Positions 8,541-18,070 of a stretch of DNA of 64,000 bases are shown here, one piece after another (within the stretch, counting starts at the first letter, position 1; each line of letters begins with the position of its first letter). Location of the stretch: the NCBI GenBank assembly GCA_052318935.1, contig JBQRKO010000006.1; one strand, written 5' to 3'. Source of the stretch: Niallia sp052318935. GTDB lineage: Bacteria; Bacillota; Bacilli; Bacillales; Cytobacillaceae. The notes under the pieces were generated by a model that searched no databases, was not told the origin of the DNA, and saw nothing but the letters and a program-made list of their open reading frames with translations. A program made the position numbers and the translations under genes.

Positions 8541-8760
8541 TGAATTTTTTTTAACACTTCAACGCGAAGACGCAAAAACGTGTTGAAGAAGAATAATAAA
8601 TTTCGGGAAAAGTAATCAATTAATGATAGTATAAAAGTAATAAAGTAGTTTGCTTTTTGCTGAAAATGGGCAAGTTTAAGAGGGGAGCTGTACATCCCGA
8701 TTATTCTGGTTATTTGGAGAATCCAAAAAAACAGATAGAAAGATGAATGGAGGGAACAGT

Positions 8761-9165
8761 ATGGAAAAATCAAGACAGAGGATTACACCGTTTTTCACGT
8801 TTAGTGGAAATGCAGAAGAGGCGATGAATTATTATATTTCTATTTTTCCAGATTCTAAATTGGTTTCTCTAACTCGTATTTCAAAGGAAGATCGAGGAGA
8901 AGAAGGGAAGCTTCTTAATGGAACATTTGAACTAATGGGACAGCAGTTTATGGTGCTGGATATGGAAAAAGAATATTGTCCAGCATTTACTTGGGCAGTA
9001 TCATCATTAATTGAATGTAAAGATCAAAAAGAATTTGATCATTTATTTACGAATCTATCGGAAGAGGGAGTCGTGATGATGGGACCCGAACCAATTCTTC
9101 ATTTTCGTCAAGTAGCATGGGTGACGGATAAGTTTGGAGTCACTTGGCAATTAATTTGGGAATAA
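8761..9165 (+). CDS. VOC superfamily protein, PhnB/3-demethylubiquinone methyltransferase-like
   Basis: About 134 residues from ATG 8761, chosen because GGAGGG lies 8 bases upstream; an earlier ATG at 8743 has no such site. It shows the PhnB-type vicinal oxygen chelate pattern: ITPFFTFSGNAEEAMNYYISIFP at the start, a central GTFELMGQQFMVLD and the C-terminal VTDKFGVTWQLIW. These are usually small dimeric proteins of unknown substrate. It is monocistronic and followed by a terminator. No catalytic assignment can be made. Confidence 0.8.
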   Translation: MEKSRQRITPFFTFSGNAEEAMNYYISIFPDSKLVSLTRISKEDRGEEGKLLNGTFELMGQQFMVLDMEKEYCPAFTWAVSSLIECKDQKEFDHLFTNLSEEGVVMMGPEPILHFRQVAWVTDKFGVTWQLIWE

Positions 9166-9212
9166 GAGTGATAGGTAGCAGCGGAATCATTCTGATTACT
9201 ATTCATTAAGGT

Positions 9213-9243
9213 TGAGCCTGTCTTAGAGGGCTCATTTTTTGTT
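9213..9243 (+). terminator. intrinsic terminator after the VOC gene
   Basis: TGAGCC (9213-9218) pairs with GGCTCA (9229-9234), followed by T6. Confidence 0.7.
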
Positions 9244-9252
9244 TTTATTAAA

Positions 9253-9718
9253 GGCTGTGTTGTTTAATATTGACACTCTGTTGATTGGAGTGGAAAGCGT
9301 GAGACTCTTGCTGGGAAAGCGAGGCAGAGGGAAACCCCACAGGCGCACAGCGAGGCCGCTGAAGAAGTATTTTAATTATAAAAATTATAGGTAAAACCCT
9401 TATATTTAGTAGGATAAAAATGGTATAGAGAGTTTGAAAACGACCATCATGTTGGTTAGGAGAGGCGTCCGTACGACTCCTGCGGGATTAGCGAGACAGG
9501 CGAGACCCCACAGGAGCAAAGCGACGAGGAGGCTCGGCGCTCGCCCCGCGGAAAGCGTGTGGTAAGCCTTGGAAAACCGAACGAAAACCTCTGAGTGCTT
9601 GGATTTTCACTATCTATATTTCATAGCATCCACTTTTTCAGTGACCTCCGCACAGTGCCGAGGAGGCTCCCAGACCTCCTGCGGAAAGCGAACACCTAAG
9701 GGCAAGTTTAACAGAGCA
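9253..9718. repeat. nested repeat block bounded by family-B ends
   Basis: This gene-free block begins GGCTGTGTTGTT and ends TTTAACAGAGCA. It is flanked by TTATTAAA at 9245-9252 and 9719-9726, a perfect 8-bp direct repeat. Inside are three GC-richer modules of the ACTCCTGCGGG...CGAGGAGGCTCGGCGCTCGCCC type (about 9290-9360, 9465-9565, 9640-9690), consistent with other repeats inserted into a family-B element. The remaining bases to 9890 show no gene. Confidence 0.6.
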
Positions 9719-9894
9719 TTATTAAATAAAGAGAAGGTTTAATGCAAGATAAGTTTGGAAATACAATAAGAGAATAATGGCATTAACAAGATGTAATTTG
9801 CAGTATTTGAAAAAAGATACTAATTGTTACCTTCTTTTGATAGAATTGTTAATAAATAAATAAATACATATTCAATTAAAAAGGTGTTTGCAAA

Positions 9895-11103
9895 ATGAAG
9901 CAATTTAATGAAATGACTCAAAAATTATACTACTATATTATGGCGGTTATTATCTTTCTAATGATTGCTGGAATTTTTTCCACATGCTATGGTTTGGAAA
10001 AATTACGAATCGGAAACTATTTACATATTGTACTAGTATTTCTTTTTTCCATCCTGCTTTTAATTTATCCTAAATTTGAAACAACTCTTTTGAGAATAAT
10101 CATTATGATAGTAGGTTCTACTTACTTTTATGCATTATTTTTTATATACCCGGAAGTATGGTCAGGTTTTATTTTCATCTGCTTTATTCCAGCTATTTCG
10201 ATATTATTTTTTGATGCAAAGTTATTTTATTTTTCGTTAATTCTAAATGGTATTTTATATACAATGACGCATAGTTATATTTATTTAATGGAAGATGATC
10301 CGGTGTATAACTATATGGAAATAAATATTTTTGGTAATATTATTAATTTTATCGGAAGTCAGGCAATTTTATTTTTTATTTTTCAGTTTACTTTGGCGCG
10401 AATTAAAAAACAGCAATTATATTATGAGCAATTACAACAATCAGAGCGATTGCTTACAACGGGACAGCTTGCTGCAGCAGTCGCACATGAAATAAGAAAT
10501 CCATTGACAGTAGTTAAAGGTTTTTTGCAGTTTTACAAAAAAGATACGTCACTTCATGCTGATACGAAAAGAAACTTTTCTTTAATGATTGATGAATTAA
10601 ATACAGCTGAACAAGTAATATCTCAATTTCTAATGGTTGCGAAACCAGATAGAGATAAAAGAATGAGAAAAATAGATGTTGCTGCTGCGCTTAAAAGTGT
10701 AACAGATTTAGTGAAATCATATGGATTATTACGAGATAATCAGATTTATTTAAACATTCAAGCAGACTGCTTTATCATGATGAATTTAATAGAATTTAAA
10801 CAGTTAATGATTAACTTAATAAAAAATGCAATAGAGGCATCCAACTATGGTCAATCAGTCGAAATACAGGCGGTAAAGCAAAAAAACAGTGTGGAAATTA
10901 GAGTAATTGATGAAGGGGAAGGGATGACAGAAGAAGAGGTTCAATCACTAGGTACCCCTTTTTATTCACTAAAAAGTAAAGGGACCGGATTAGGAATGAT
11001 GATATGCTTTAATATAATAAAAAAATATTATGGGGAAATAAATATAATAAGCGCCAAAAGAGAAGGGACAACGGTTATCATTCGCTTTCCGCTTAAAGGA
11101 TAA
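9895..11103 (+). CDS. orphan sensor histidine kinase, sporulation-kinase type
   Basis: A 402-residue membrane kinase. Residues 1-170 carry about six hydrophobic segments with little extracellular sequence. The HisKA box AVAHEIRNPLTVVKGF places the phosphorylated His at 198. The N-box LMINLIKNAIEAS is near 310, and the G-boxes DEGEGM and GTGLGMMICF follow. No response regulator is adjacent. Architecture and isolation resemble KinB-like sporulation kinases feeding the Spo0F phosphorelay, but that target is inferred. ATG 9895 is preceded by AAAGGTG. Its neighbours are repeats upstream and the convergent fhu operon downstream. Confidence 0.85.
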   Translation: MKQFNEMTQKLYYYIMAVIIFLMIAGIFSTCYGLEKLRIGNYLHIVLVFLFSILLLIYPKFETTLLRIIIMIVGSTYFYALFFIYPEVWSGFIFICFIPAISILFFDAKLFYFSLILNGILYTMTHSYIYLMEDDPVYNYMEINIFGNIINFIGSQAILFFIFQFTLARIKKQQLYYEQLQQSERLLTTGQLAAAVAHEIRNPLTVVKGFLQFYKKDTSLHADTKRNFSLMIDELNTAEQVISQFLMVAKPDRDKRMRKIDVAAALKSVTDLVKSYGLLRDNQIYLNIQADCFIMMNLIEFKQLMINLIKNAIEASNYGQSVEIQAVKQKNSVEIRVIDEGEGMTEEEVQSLGTPFYSLKSKGTGLGMMICFNIIKKYYGEINIISAKREGTTVIIRFPLKG

Positions 11104-11128
11104 TTGCCTTCATTAATAATATGAAGAA

Positions 11129-11156
11129 AAACTCCCAATCATATTGGGAGTTTATT
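11129..11156. terminator. bidirectional terminator between kinase and fhu operon
   Basis: ACTCCCAAT (11131-11139) pairs with ATTGGGAGT (11143-11151), with A/T runs on both sides. Confidence 0.8.
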
Positions 11157-11206
11157 CAGTTATAAAATTATTTTATCAATCTCTATTTTAGTAGTAATTG
11201 CTTAAT

Positions 11207-12214
11207 TTATTTTTTTAATAACAAGAAAATAAAATATGGGCCCCCAATTAAAGCAACCATAATGCCTACAGGTATACCGTTCGGATCGATAATATTTCTG
11301 CCGATTGTATCTGCAAGTAAAAGCAGCATGCCGCCAATTAGCATAGCAACTGGAAGAAATACCTGATTTCTCGGACCTACTAATGCTTTAGCGATATGAG
11401 GAGCCATTAGTCCGATAAAAACAATGCTTCCGGCGGCTGAAACAGCTGCTGCAGCAAGTGCAATGGCAGCTATAAAGAGGATGCTTCTTTCTTTGCTAAT
11501 TGATACACCAAGACCAACTGTGACAGGCTCACTGAGCCCGAGAAGATCTAGACGGTATGCTTTAAACATCGTAAAAGGGATAAGAATAATTAGCCATGGC
11601 AGTATGGCATATATAAATATCCAATCATCTCCCCAAATATTACCTGCTAACCAGGTCGCAATAAAATCAACTTTCGCACGGTCTGCAGAAGAAATAAGTA
11701 CAATTATGAAGCCAGACAATGCCATGGAAAATCCTACGCCGACTAATACGAGCCTTGTTGGCTGGAACCCAAATGTCCGATCATAGGAAAAGAAATAGAT
11801 AAAACCAAATGTTATGATAGCACCAATAAAAGCAAAAAACGGAATCAAATAGGTAAAGCTTCCAGCCTCTATTGGAAAGTATAAGAAGAAAACAGCAATA
11901 GCTACCCCTGCCCCTGAGTTAATGCCAATAATTCCAGGGTCAGCAAGATCATTTCGGGTTATCCCTTGTAAAATAGCACCTGATAAAGCGAGGGCTATAC
12001 CAGATAAAAATGTAATAATAATTCTAGGCAGTCGAATGGAATATAATACAAACTCTTCTTTAAATGATCCGCTTCCCAAAAATGATGGCATTAATCGATT
12101 ATAAGATAATGAAGAGGCTCCTAAGCCTAAACTAATAAAAATAGTAGCAACAATGGCTAGTATTAAAATCAATAATGTAATGCGCTGTTTCTTAAGTAAA
12201 GATGGATGAATCAT
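11207..12214 (-). CDS. fhuG: FecCD-family siderophore ABC permease
   Basis: A 335-residue permease of the BtuC/FecCD fold with about ten membrane segments. Family marks include IRLPRIIITFLSGIALALSGAILQGITRNDLADPGIIGINSGAG near the N-terminus and GSIVFIGLMAPHIAKALVGP in the ATPase-coupling region. Its start overlaps the upstream permease stop as ATGA, so the two are translationally coupled and would form a heterodimer. It is the last gene of the Fur-controlled fhuC-fhuD-fhuB-fhuG operon. The gene symbol is by order and type; YfhA-like would be an equally fair name. Confidence 0.85.
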   Translation of the reverse strand: MIHPSLLKKQRITLLILILAIVATIFISLGLGASSLSYNRLMPSFLGSGSFKEEFVLYSIRLPRIIITFLSGIALALSGAILQGITRNDLADPGIIGINSGAGVAIAVFFLYFPIEAGSFTYLIPFFAFIGAIITFGFIYFFSYDRTFGFQPTRLVLVGVGFSMALSGFIIVLISSADRAKVDFIATWLAGNIWGDDWIFIYAILPWLIILIPFTMFKAYRLDLLGLSEPVTVGLGVSISKERSILFIAAIALAAAAVSAAGSIVFIGLMAPHIAKALVGPRNQVFLPVAMLIGGMLLLLADTIGRNIIDPNGIPVGIMVALIGGPYFIFLLLKK

Positions 12215-13221
12215 CAGTATGCTTGCCCTCCTTTTTTTACTATAAATAAGAAGAAAGGCAATCCTAACATGGCAACAATTGCTACGACAGGTGTTTCATA
12301 AGGTGCGTGAATCGTTCTTCCTAACGTATCCGCAATTAACATAAATATTGCTCCACATATTGCGGACATCGGGATAACAAAACGGTAATCGGGTCCAATA
12401 ATAGCTCGGACGATATGTGGAATCATTAACCCAATAAATGCCATGTTTCCAACCAGTGCAACAGCGGAACCGGCTAAAATGGTAATCACAATAAAAAGAA
12501 TCGTTTTTATATACTTTGTTTTTTGTCCTAAACCGACAGCCACATCTTCGCTTAAGCTTAATATAGTAAGTTGTCTTGATAAAAAAATAGAAATAAATAT
12601 TCCAATTAAAACAAATGGAATGACAAGCTTGAGCTGCCCCCAAGTTGTGCCAATTAGCCCACCAGCGGTCCACAAGGATACATTTTTTGATATTTTAAAA
12701 TAAATGCTAATCCCTTCTGCAAGAGCAGTTAAAAATGCTGAAATTGCTGACCCAGCCAATATAAGCTTTACGGGAGTAAATCCAGTTCGTTTTATTAATC
12801 CGACCCCAAATACCAACAATGTTCCAATGGCAGATCCAATAAAACAAGCAATCATGATAGTGAAATAATTAGCGGATGGAATAAAGGCAAGAGTTAAAGC
12901 AAGGGCAAAATTTCCTCCTGCTGTTAATCCGAGCAAACCTGGATCAGCGAGTGGATTTTTTGTCATTCCTTGCATAATAGCACCAGAAACACCTAATGCG
13001 GCTCCGACGGTTATTCCTGCTACTTCCCTTGGTAAACGAATTTCACGAAGCAAGGTTATTTTATCGTTTTTTATATCAGAGGTAAGTGCTAGCCAAACAT
13101 CTTTTACTGCTGTATCTGCGGCACCTAAAATCATCGCAATAAAAAAAACAGCCAAAAGTAAAATAGATCCTATCGTAAATTTCCAAGTAAGAGACTTATT
13201 AAGTTGAGTTTCTTTTGTCAT
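12214..13221 (-). CDS. fhuB: FecCD-family siderophore ABC permease
   Basis: A 335-residue FecCD permease, partner of the next gene. The substrate-channel motif IRLPREVAGITVGAALGVSGAIMQG and the coupling-loop motif GNMAFIGLMIPHIVRAIIGPDYR are intact. The ribosome site is weak (GATGATAG), and a hairpin with a minus-strand T run precedes the gene, so it may be expressed less than fhuD. In B. subtilis the closest named types are FhuB and YfiZ; I cannot separate them by eye. Confidence 0.85.
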   Translation of the reverse strand: MTKETQLNKSLTWKFTIGSILLLAVFFIAMILGAADTAVKDVWLALTSDIKNDKITLLREIRLPREVAGITVGAALGVSGAIMQGMTKNPLADPGLLGLTAGGNFALALTLAFIPSANYFTIMIACFIGSAIGTLLVFGVGLIKRTGFTPVKLILAGSAISAFLTALAEGISIYFKISKNVSLWTAGGLIGTTWGQLKLVIPFVLIGIFISIFLSRQLTILSLSEDVAVGLGQKTKYIKTILFIVITILAGSAVALVGNMAFIGLMIPHIVRAIIGPDYRFVIPMSAICGAIFMLIADTLGRTIHAPYETPVVAIVAMLGLPFFLFIVKKGGQAY

Positions 13222-13267
13222 CTATCATCTTTTCTTTCTATAATATAGTAGGTTTTTTCTAACTATG

Positions 13268-13303
13268 AAAAAAGCAGCATTACTATTAAAAAAATAATGC
13301 TGC
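13268..13303 (-). terminator. partial terminator between fhuD and fhuB
   Basis: GCAGCATTA (13274-13282) pairs with TAATGCTGC (13295-13303); read on the minus strand a T6 tail follows. Its position suggests attenuation that leaves more binding protein than permease. Confidence 0.65.
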
Positions 13304-13313
13304 CTACAAACAA

Positions 13314-14234
13314 TTAGTTTTGCAGAAAATGCTGCTTGAAGAATTCTAGTTGATAATCTAGCGTTAATGGATCATTAAAGTAGAATTCATTTGCGTTTGC
13401 CTCATATACATGGTTATTTTTAACCGCTGGAATTTTTTTGTATGTGTCGGTTTTTTGGAATGAGTTATCTTGGTTATTGTATTTGCTCACGATAAGATAG
13501 TCGCCGGAAAACTCTGGAAGAACCTCTTGTGATAATGCATAATAACCATCTTTAAGCGCCATCTTTTTTACTTTTTCCGGCATGTTTAATTTCATTTCTT
13601 GATAAAGAATTTCTGTACCACGACCCCAGTTATTTCCAAAAACATAAAGTTGTTTGTCGTAGTTTTCAATAACAGAAACGGTAGCATCTTTGCCGATCTT
13701 TTCCTTGACTTCTTCTCCGGCACTTTGTGCACGTTTTTTAAAGTCATCTATCCAAGCCTGTGCTTCTTTTTCTTTATTTAATAGTTTACCTATTTCTAAA
13801 TGCTGTGTTAAATAATCTACTTTTCCGTATGTAAAGATAACGGTTGGAGCAATTTCTTTTAACTTATCTACATTTTTAACATTGTCTAAACCGACAATTA
13901 AATCAGGGTTTAATTCAATAATTTTTTCTAGGTTTTCATCCGAAACTTCTTGAACATTTTTTAATTTCTCATCAAAACGCGGATTCATTTTCGTCCAGGA
14001 ATCTACGCCAACAACGTTCACGCCTAAAGACATCACATTTCCTGCAAAGGATGATAATACGACCACTCTTTTTGGATCTGCCGGAACGTCAACAGGACCA
14101 TTTTCTGATTGGTATGTAATGGTTTTAGACTCTTCCTTTTTTGAATCGCTGCTTGTTTTTTCTGATGTTTTGTTACCGCATGCGCTAATAACTAACGCTA
14201 AGATTAGAATAAATGGGACTAACAGTTTTTTCAT
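13314..14234 (-). CDS. fhuD: iron-hydroxamate siderophore-binding lipoprotein
   Basis: A 306-residue type III binding lipoprotein: signal peptide with lipobox ISAC, Cys at 19. FhuD-like features are PKRVVVLSSFAGNVMSLGVNVVG, LNPDLIVGL, FGNNWGRGTEILYQ and the C-terminal FYFNDPLTLDYQLEF, all close to B. subtilis FhuD as I recall it. The ribosome site AAAGGAG lies inside the 3' end of fhuC, whose frame overlaps this gene by 50 bases. Hydroxamate specificity is inferred from similarity. Confidence 0.85.
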   Translation of the reverse strand: MKKLLVPFILILALVISACGNKTSEKTSSDSKKEESKTITYQSENGPVDVPADPKRVVVLSSFAGNVMSLGVNVVGVDSWTKMNPRFDEKLKNVQEVSDENLEKIIELNPDLIVGLDNVKNVDKLKEIAPTVIFTYGKVDYLTQHLEIGKLLNKEKEAQAWIDDFKKRAQSAGEEVKEKIGKDATVSVIENYDKQLYVFGNNWGRGTEILYQEMKLNMPEKVKKMALKDGYYALSQEVLPEFSGDYLIVSKYNNQDNSFQKTDTYKKIPAVKNNHVYEANANEFYFNDPLTLDYQLEFFKQHFLQN

Positions 14235-15030
14235 AGTTGTTTTCTCCTTTAATTAGATGGTAGGTTAGACACATTGGTTTGTTTGTTCTTGGATCTCTGC
14301 CGATTTCAGCATCAATTTGAAATACTTCTTTGAGAACCTCATGGGTAATGACTTCTTCGCAACTGCCAGCTTTCACGACTTCCCCGTCTTTAAGCGCCAC
14401 AATATAATCGGCAAATCGTGCTGCCTGATTAAGGTCGTGCAGCACCATCACAATCGTTCTTTCCTGTTCTATGTTCAGTTTTTGTAATAGTTCAAGCACT
14501 TCAAGCTGGTGAGCCATATCTAAATAGGTGGTAGGCTCATCTAGAAAAATAATATCTGTTTCTTGAGCAAGTGCCATTGCAATCCAAACACGTTGTCTTT
14601 GACCGCCAGACAAAGCGTCGACAGGGCGATGTTTAAATTCTTTTGTACCGGTGACTTCAAGCGCCCAGTCAATTGCTTCTATATCCTTTGTCGTTAATTT
14701 CCCAAACCCTTTTTGATGTGGGAATCTTCCATAGGAAACTAATTCTCCAACAGTCAACCCCATTACCGCTTCTGGAGTTTGAGGAAGAATAGCCATCTTT
14801 TTGGCCAAACTCTTCGTGTTTACTTTTGAAATATTTTCCCCGTCCAAAATAACGGATCCGGATTGATGGGAAATAATACGAGTAATCGCTTTTAATAAGG
14901 TTGATTTTCCACATCCGTTTGAACCAATAATTGTCGTGATTTTTTTATCCGGTATTTCTACACAAAGGTCTTTGACAATCAGTTTTTCCCCATAGCCAAT
15001 GCTTATATCTTCGGTATATAGTCGAACCAT
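14185..15030 (-). CDS. fhuC: siderophore ABC transporter ATPase
   Basis: A 281-residue ATPase: Walker A GSNGCGKST at 36-44, Q-loop LPQTPEAV, signature LSGGQRQRV near 140, Walker B IIFLDEP, and D-loop and H-loop (LHDLNQAAR). It is closest in feel to FhuC/YusV, the shared ATPase of several Bacillus siderophore importers. A good GAGGAGG precedes the ATG. It is the only siderophore ATPase in the window although three permease pairs are present, so it probably also energises the two ferric-citrate-type systems. Its C-terminus runs 50 bases into fhuD. Confidence 0.9.
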   Translation of the reverse strand: MVRLYTEDISIGYGEKLIVKDLCVEIPDKKITTIIGSNGCGKSTLLKAITRIISHQSGSVILDGENISKVNTKSLAKKMAILPQTPEAVMGLTVGELVSYGRFPHQKGFGKLTTKDIEAIDWALEVTGTKEFKHRPVDALSGGQRQRVWIAMALAQETDIIFLDEPTTYLDMAHQLEVLELLQKLNIEQERTIVMVLHDLNQAARFADYIVALKDGEVVKAGSCEEVITHEVLKEVFQIDAEIGRDPRTNKPMCLTYHLIKGENNYEKTVSPIYSNLSVSY

Positions 15031-15061
15031 TATATTCCTCCTCGTTTTTTATTATGGAAAA

Positions 15062-15269
15062 AGATGTTTTCTCAAAATTTGTTGTTTTTTACACAAAAAA
15101 TTGGAGAAGAAGTACTTAGCAGACTGAATACACGTAGACTCCTGTGGGAATGCGAGAAAGACGAGAACCCGCAGGAGCGTATGCGACGAGGAGGCTCGAC
15201 GCTCGCCCACGGAAAGCGAAGTGTATTCAGTCTGTGATTTTAAAAGCAACAATCTTTACGAAAGCAGTA
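15062..15269 (+). repeat. MITE family A, copy 3, in the fhu leader
   Basis: 208 bp with worn ends (AGATGTTTTC, GAAAGCAGTA). Flanks ATGGAAAA (15054-15061) and ATTGAGAA (15270-15277) match at 6 of 8 positions. It lies between the Fur box at 15273 and fhuC, so the fhu transcript must run through it. Confidence 0.75.
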
Positions 15270-15272
15270 ATT

Positions 15273-15291
15273 GAGAATGATAATCATTAAT
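15273..15291. promoter_or_regulatory. Fur box for the fhu operon
   Basis: GAGAATGATAATCATTAAT matches the 19-bp Fur consensus GATAATGATAATCATTATC at 16 positions. Its right-hand end is 240 bases upstream of fhuC because of the MITE. Confidence 0.85.
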
Positions 15292-15371
15292 GTCTAGTTA
15301 AATAGTAATATCCTTTGAATTATCTGTCAATACATGATTGTAAAAAATGATAAAAAGAGATACTATTTATT

Positions 15372-15390
15372 GAGAATGATAATCAATAAC
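15372..15390. promoter_or_regulatory. Fur box for ycgT
   Basis: GAGAATGATAATCAATAAC matches the Fur consensus at 16 of 19 positions, 22 bases upstream of the ycgT start. Confidence 0.85.
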
Positions 15391-15411
15391 TTTATTATTG
15401 AGGAGTGAACG

Positions 15412-16467
15412 ATGATGAAAAGTGCAGAATTATTCGATGTAACGATTATTGGTGGAGGACCTGCTGGGCTTTACTCTGCTTTTTATAGTGGACTTAGAGA
15501 AATGAGAACGAAGATCATTGAATATTTGCCACAATTAGGCGGCAAACTGCATTTATATCCAGAAAAAATGATTTGGGATGTAGGTGGCCATGCCCCGCTT
15601 CCAGGTGAGAAATTAAGGGAGCAGCTTGTAGAGCAAGGGCTTACTTTTCAACCTGAGGTAATATTAAATACAAAAATTAAGTCCATTTCAAAAAATGAAG
15701 AGGGAATTTTTATGCTTGAAACAGAAGCCGGTGAATACCACTACTCCAAAACGGTTATTGTTGCTGTTGGAAGTGGCATCATAACACCACAGAAATTAAC
15801 GATTGAAGGAGCAGAAAGATTTGAGGTATCAAACTTACATTATACAGTAAAATCGTATCGGCACTTTAAAGATAAAGTAGTTTTAATTTCCGGAGGCGGG
15901 AACTCAAGCTTAGATTGGGCGCTAGAATTAGAACCTATTGCGAAAAAAGTATATTTAACTTGTCGGAAAGATGCGATGAAAGGTCATGAAGCAAACGCAA
16001 CGGAACTATTAAAAAGCTCAGTTGAATGTTTATTTCATACATCTATTACAAAATTAATCGCAATGGATAATGGAAAAGAAATTGCATCAGTTGAGCTGAC
16101 AAATCATCAAACAAATGAAAGAAGTACTTTAACAGTTGATGAAGTTGTCATCAATCACGGTTACGAAATGGATTCATCATTATTGAAAAATAGTAAATTA
16201 GACATTCAAATGCTGGAAGATTTTTATATTGCAGGGAATGCAATGAGCGAAACGTCGATACCTGGAATATATGCAGCTGGTGATATTTTAAAACATGAAG
16301 GAAAAGTTCAGTTAATTGCTGGGGCCTTTCAAGATGCTGCAAATGCAGTAAATAAAGCAAAACGGTTTATTGAGCCAGAAGCAGATAAAAGTGCTATGGT
16401 TTCTAGTCATAATGATGTTTTTCATGAACGGAATCGGAAAATAATTAGAAAAATGGTCCATAAATAA
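15412..16467 (+). CDS. ycgT: thioredoxin-reductase-like ferredoxin/flavodoxin-NADP+ reductase
   Basis: A 351-residue flavoprotein of the YumC/YcgT group: FAD motif IIGGGPAG (12-19), NADPH motif ISGGGNSSLDWALEL near 165, and the late FAD motif GIYAAGDILKHEGK near 290. The CxxC pair of true thioredoxin reductases is absent. The YcgT branch is iron-regulated in B. subtilis, and here a Fur box sits in the leader and the gene is divergent from the fhu operon. A role in supplying electrons to release iron from siderophores is plausible but inferred. GAGGAG precedes the start. Confidence 0.85.
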   Translation: MMKSAELFDVTIIGGGPAGLYSAFYSGLREMRTKIIEYLPQLGGKLHLYPEKMIWDVGGHAPLPGEKLREQLVEQGLTFQPEVILNTKIKSISKNEEGIFMLETEAGEYHYSKTVIVAVGSGIITPQKLTIEGAERFEVSNLHYTVKSYRHFKDKVVLISGGGNSSLDWALELEPIAKKVYLTCRKDAMKGHEANATELLKSSVECLFHTSITKLIAMDNGKEIASVELTNHQTNERSTLTVDEVVINHGYEMDSSLLKNSKLDIQMLEDFYIAGNAMSETSIPGIYAAGDILKHEGKVQLIAGAFQDAANAVNKAKRFIEPEADKSAMVSSHNDVFHERNRKIIRKMVHK

Positions 16468-16489
16468 TAGTTTACTTTTTTTAAATAAA

Positions 16490-16760
16490 GGCTGTGTTAA
16501 AGCTAATTGTTGATTTTTATACTTTGTTAATTAGAGCGGAAATCAACAGGCAAGTTAACAGAGACCCCACGCTAATAAAAATTCGCACCATGGCACATGG
16601 AAAGAAGCAGTCTCCACATTTATAGCACAGAGCAGCGTGAATACACGAAGACTCCTGCGGGAAAGCGAGACAGACGAGACCCTGCAGGAGCGTAGCGACG
16701 AAGCGGCTCGGCGCTCGCCCGCGGAAAGCGTAAGTGTATGCGCGCTGCGGAACTTCTTTT
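16490..16760. repeat. degenerate family-B end plus an A-like core repeat
   Basis: GGCTGTGTTAAA at 16490-16501 is a family-B left end without a clear right end. From about 16618 to 16750 lies a family-A-like core (GAATACACGAAGACTCCTGCGGG to GCGCTCGCCCGCGG) with no A-type termini. The 423-base gap between ycgT and the binding protein holds these repeats and a Fur box. Confidence 0.55.
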
Positions 16761-16844
16761 CAGAGTGGCTTAATTAAAAAAGTTTTTTTTATTACTATAC
16801 TTGTTGTTTTACTTTTACATTGTTAGAATATGTTTATATTTAAT

Positions 16845-16863
16845 GAAAATGATATTCGTTATT
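16845..16863. promoter_or_regulatory. Fur box for the first ferric-citrate-type system
   Basis: GAAAATGATATTCGTTATT matches the Fur consensus at 15 of 19 positions, 28 bases upstream of the lipoprotein start. Confidence 0.8.
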
Positions 16864-16890
16864 AATTACTTTACATAAAGGGGAAAGAAA

Positions 16891-17841
16891 ATGAAAAATA
16901 GAAATAAAATAACGGCATTTAGCATCATGTTAGTTATTATCATCTCTTCTTTTTTGGCAGCGTGTGGAAAAACAGAATCATCCAACTCTGATAATAAAGA
17001 GAAAAGCAGCGAGGAAACTAGAGTAATCAAACATGAATTAGGAGAAACACCAATTGTCGGCGAGCCGAAAAAAATTGTGGCTCTTGAATTTTCATTTGTA
17101 GACGGATTATGGGAGCTTGGTGTAGCGCCTGTAGGAATCGCACATGAAAACGATGATGATGTAGAAGGTTTATTAGGACAAAAAATTAAGTATACTTCTG
17201 TTGGAACAAGACAACAGCCAAATCTAGAAGCAATAAGTGCGTTACAGCCTGATTTGATTATTGGAGACTTAAACCGTCATAAAGATATTTATGATGAACT
17301 ATCAAAAATTGCACCAACTATTATCCTAAAAAGCAGAAATACTTCTTATGAAGAAAACTTAGATTCTTTTAAAACGATTGCAAAAACATTAAATAAAGAA
17401 GCAGAAGGCGAAAAGCGTCTTGCAAAACATGCAGAAATCATTGATCAAGTGAAAAAGGAAGTTCCTTCCGATGAAAATAGAAAGATATTGATCGGAGTGT
17501 TTAGAGCAGATTCACTAAGTGCCCATGGATCAACATCATTTGGTGGAGAATTATTAGAAAAAATCGGCGTGAAAAATGCTATTCAAGATGCAAAGGAGCC
17601 TACATTCAATATTAATTTAGAGCAAATGGTTGAATGGAATCCGGATGTTATCTTTATGGCAGAAGCAGATAAAGCATTGTTGGAAGAGTGGAAAAAGAAT
17701 CCGCTTTGGAATGAAATTGCTGCGGTAAAAAATAATCAAGTTTATGAAGTAGACAGAGCACTCTGGACTCGATATCGCGGCTTAAAGTCAGCAGAAAAAA
17801 TTGTCGAGGAGGCAACAGATATATTGTATAATAGCAATTGA
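16891..17841 (+). CDS. ferric citrate-type (FecB/YfmC-like) binding lipoprotein
   Basis: A 316-residue lipoprotein with lipobox LAAC. The stretch YTSVGTRQQPNLEAI followed by LQPDLIIGDLNRHKDIYDELSKIAPT is characteristic of FecB-type binding proteins. It has an SBP-type C-terminus (NNQVYEVDRALWTRYRGL). A strong ribosome site (AAAGGGGAAAG) and a Fur box precede it. Its natural partners are the two FecCD permeases starting at 18470, separated by 630 bases of terminator and repeats. A paralogue is at 41165-42121. Confidence 0.85.
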   Translation: MKNRNKITAFSIMLVIIISSFLAACGKTESSNSDNKEKSSEETRVIKHELGETPIVGEPKKIVALEFSFVDGLWELGVAPVGIAHENDDDVEGLLGQKIKYTSVGTRQQPNLEAISALQPDLIIGDLNRHKDIYDELSKIAPTIILKSRNTSYEENLDSFKTIAKTLNKEAEGEKRLAKHAEIIDQVKKEVPSDENRKILIGVFRADSLSAHGSTSFGGELLEKIGVKNAIQDAKEPTFNINLEQMVEWNPDVIFMAEADKALLEEWKKNPLWNEIAAVKNNQVYEVDRALWTRYRGLKSAEKIVEEATDILYNSN

Positions 17842-18070
17842 TGGTCATATTAACCATTTTTAAGAGGCCTATACAATATATTTTACATTTAATTTTGAAC
17901 TATACAGAGAATGAAAAGTTCAAATAAATCTGTCTCGCTGCATGTAAATGAGCGCCATTTCAAAGCCCTTCATTCAGATCAAAATATGTTGGATTTTTAA
18001 GCACATTTAGGTCATGGTAGCATCCGAGGAAGCTGAGGACCGAAGAAAAATTTGCGTTTATAAATACCTT

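Noticed and set aside
8537..8773. Minus-strand frame of 78 codons upstream of the VOC gene
   Set aside because: Hydrophobic chance translation of an AT-rich promoter region that contains the divergent sigma-A promoter.
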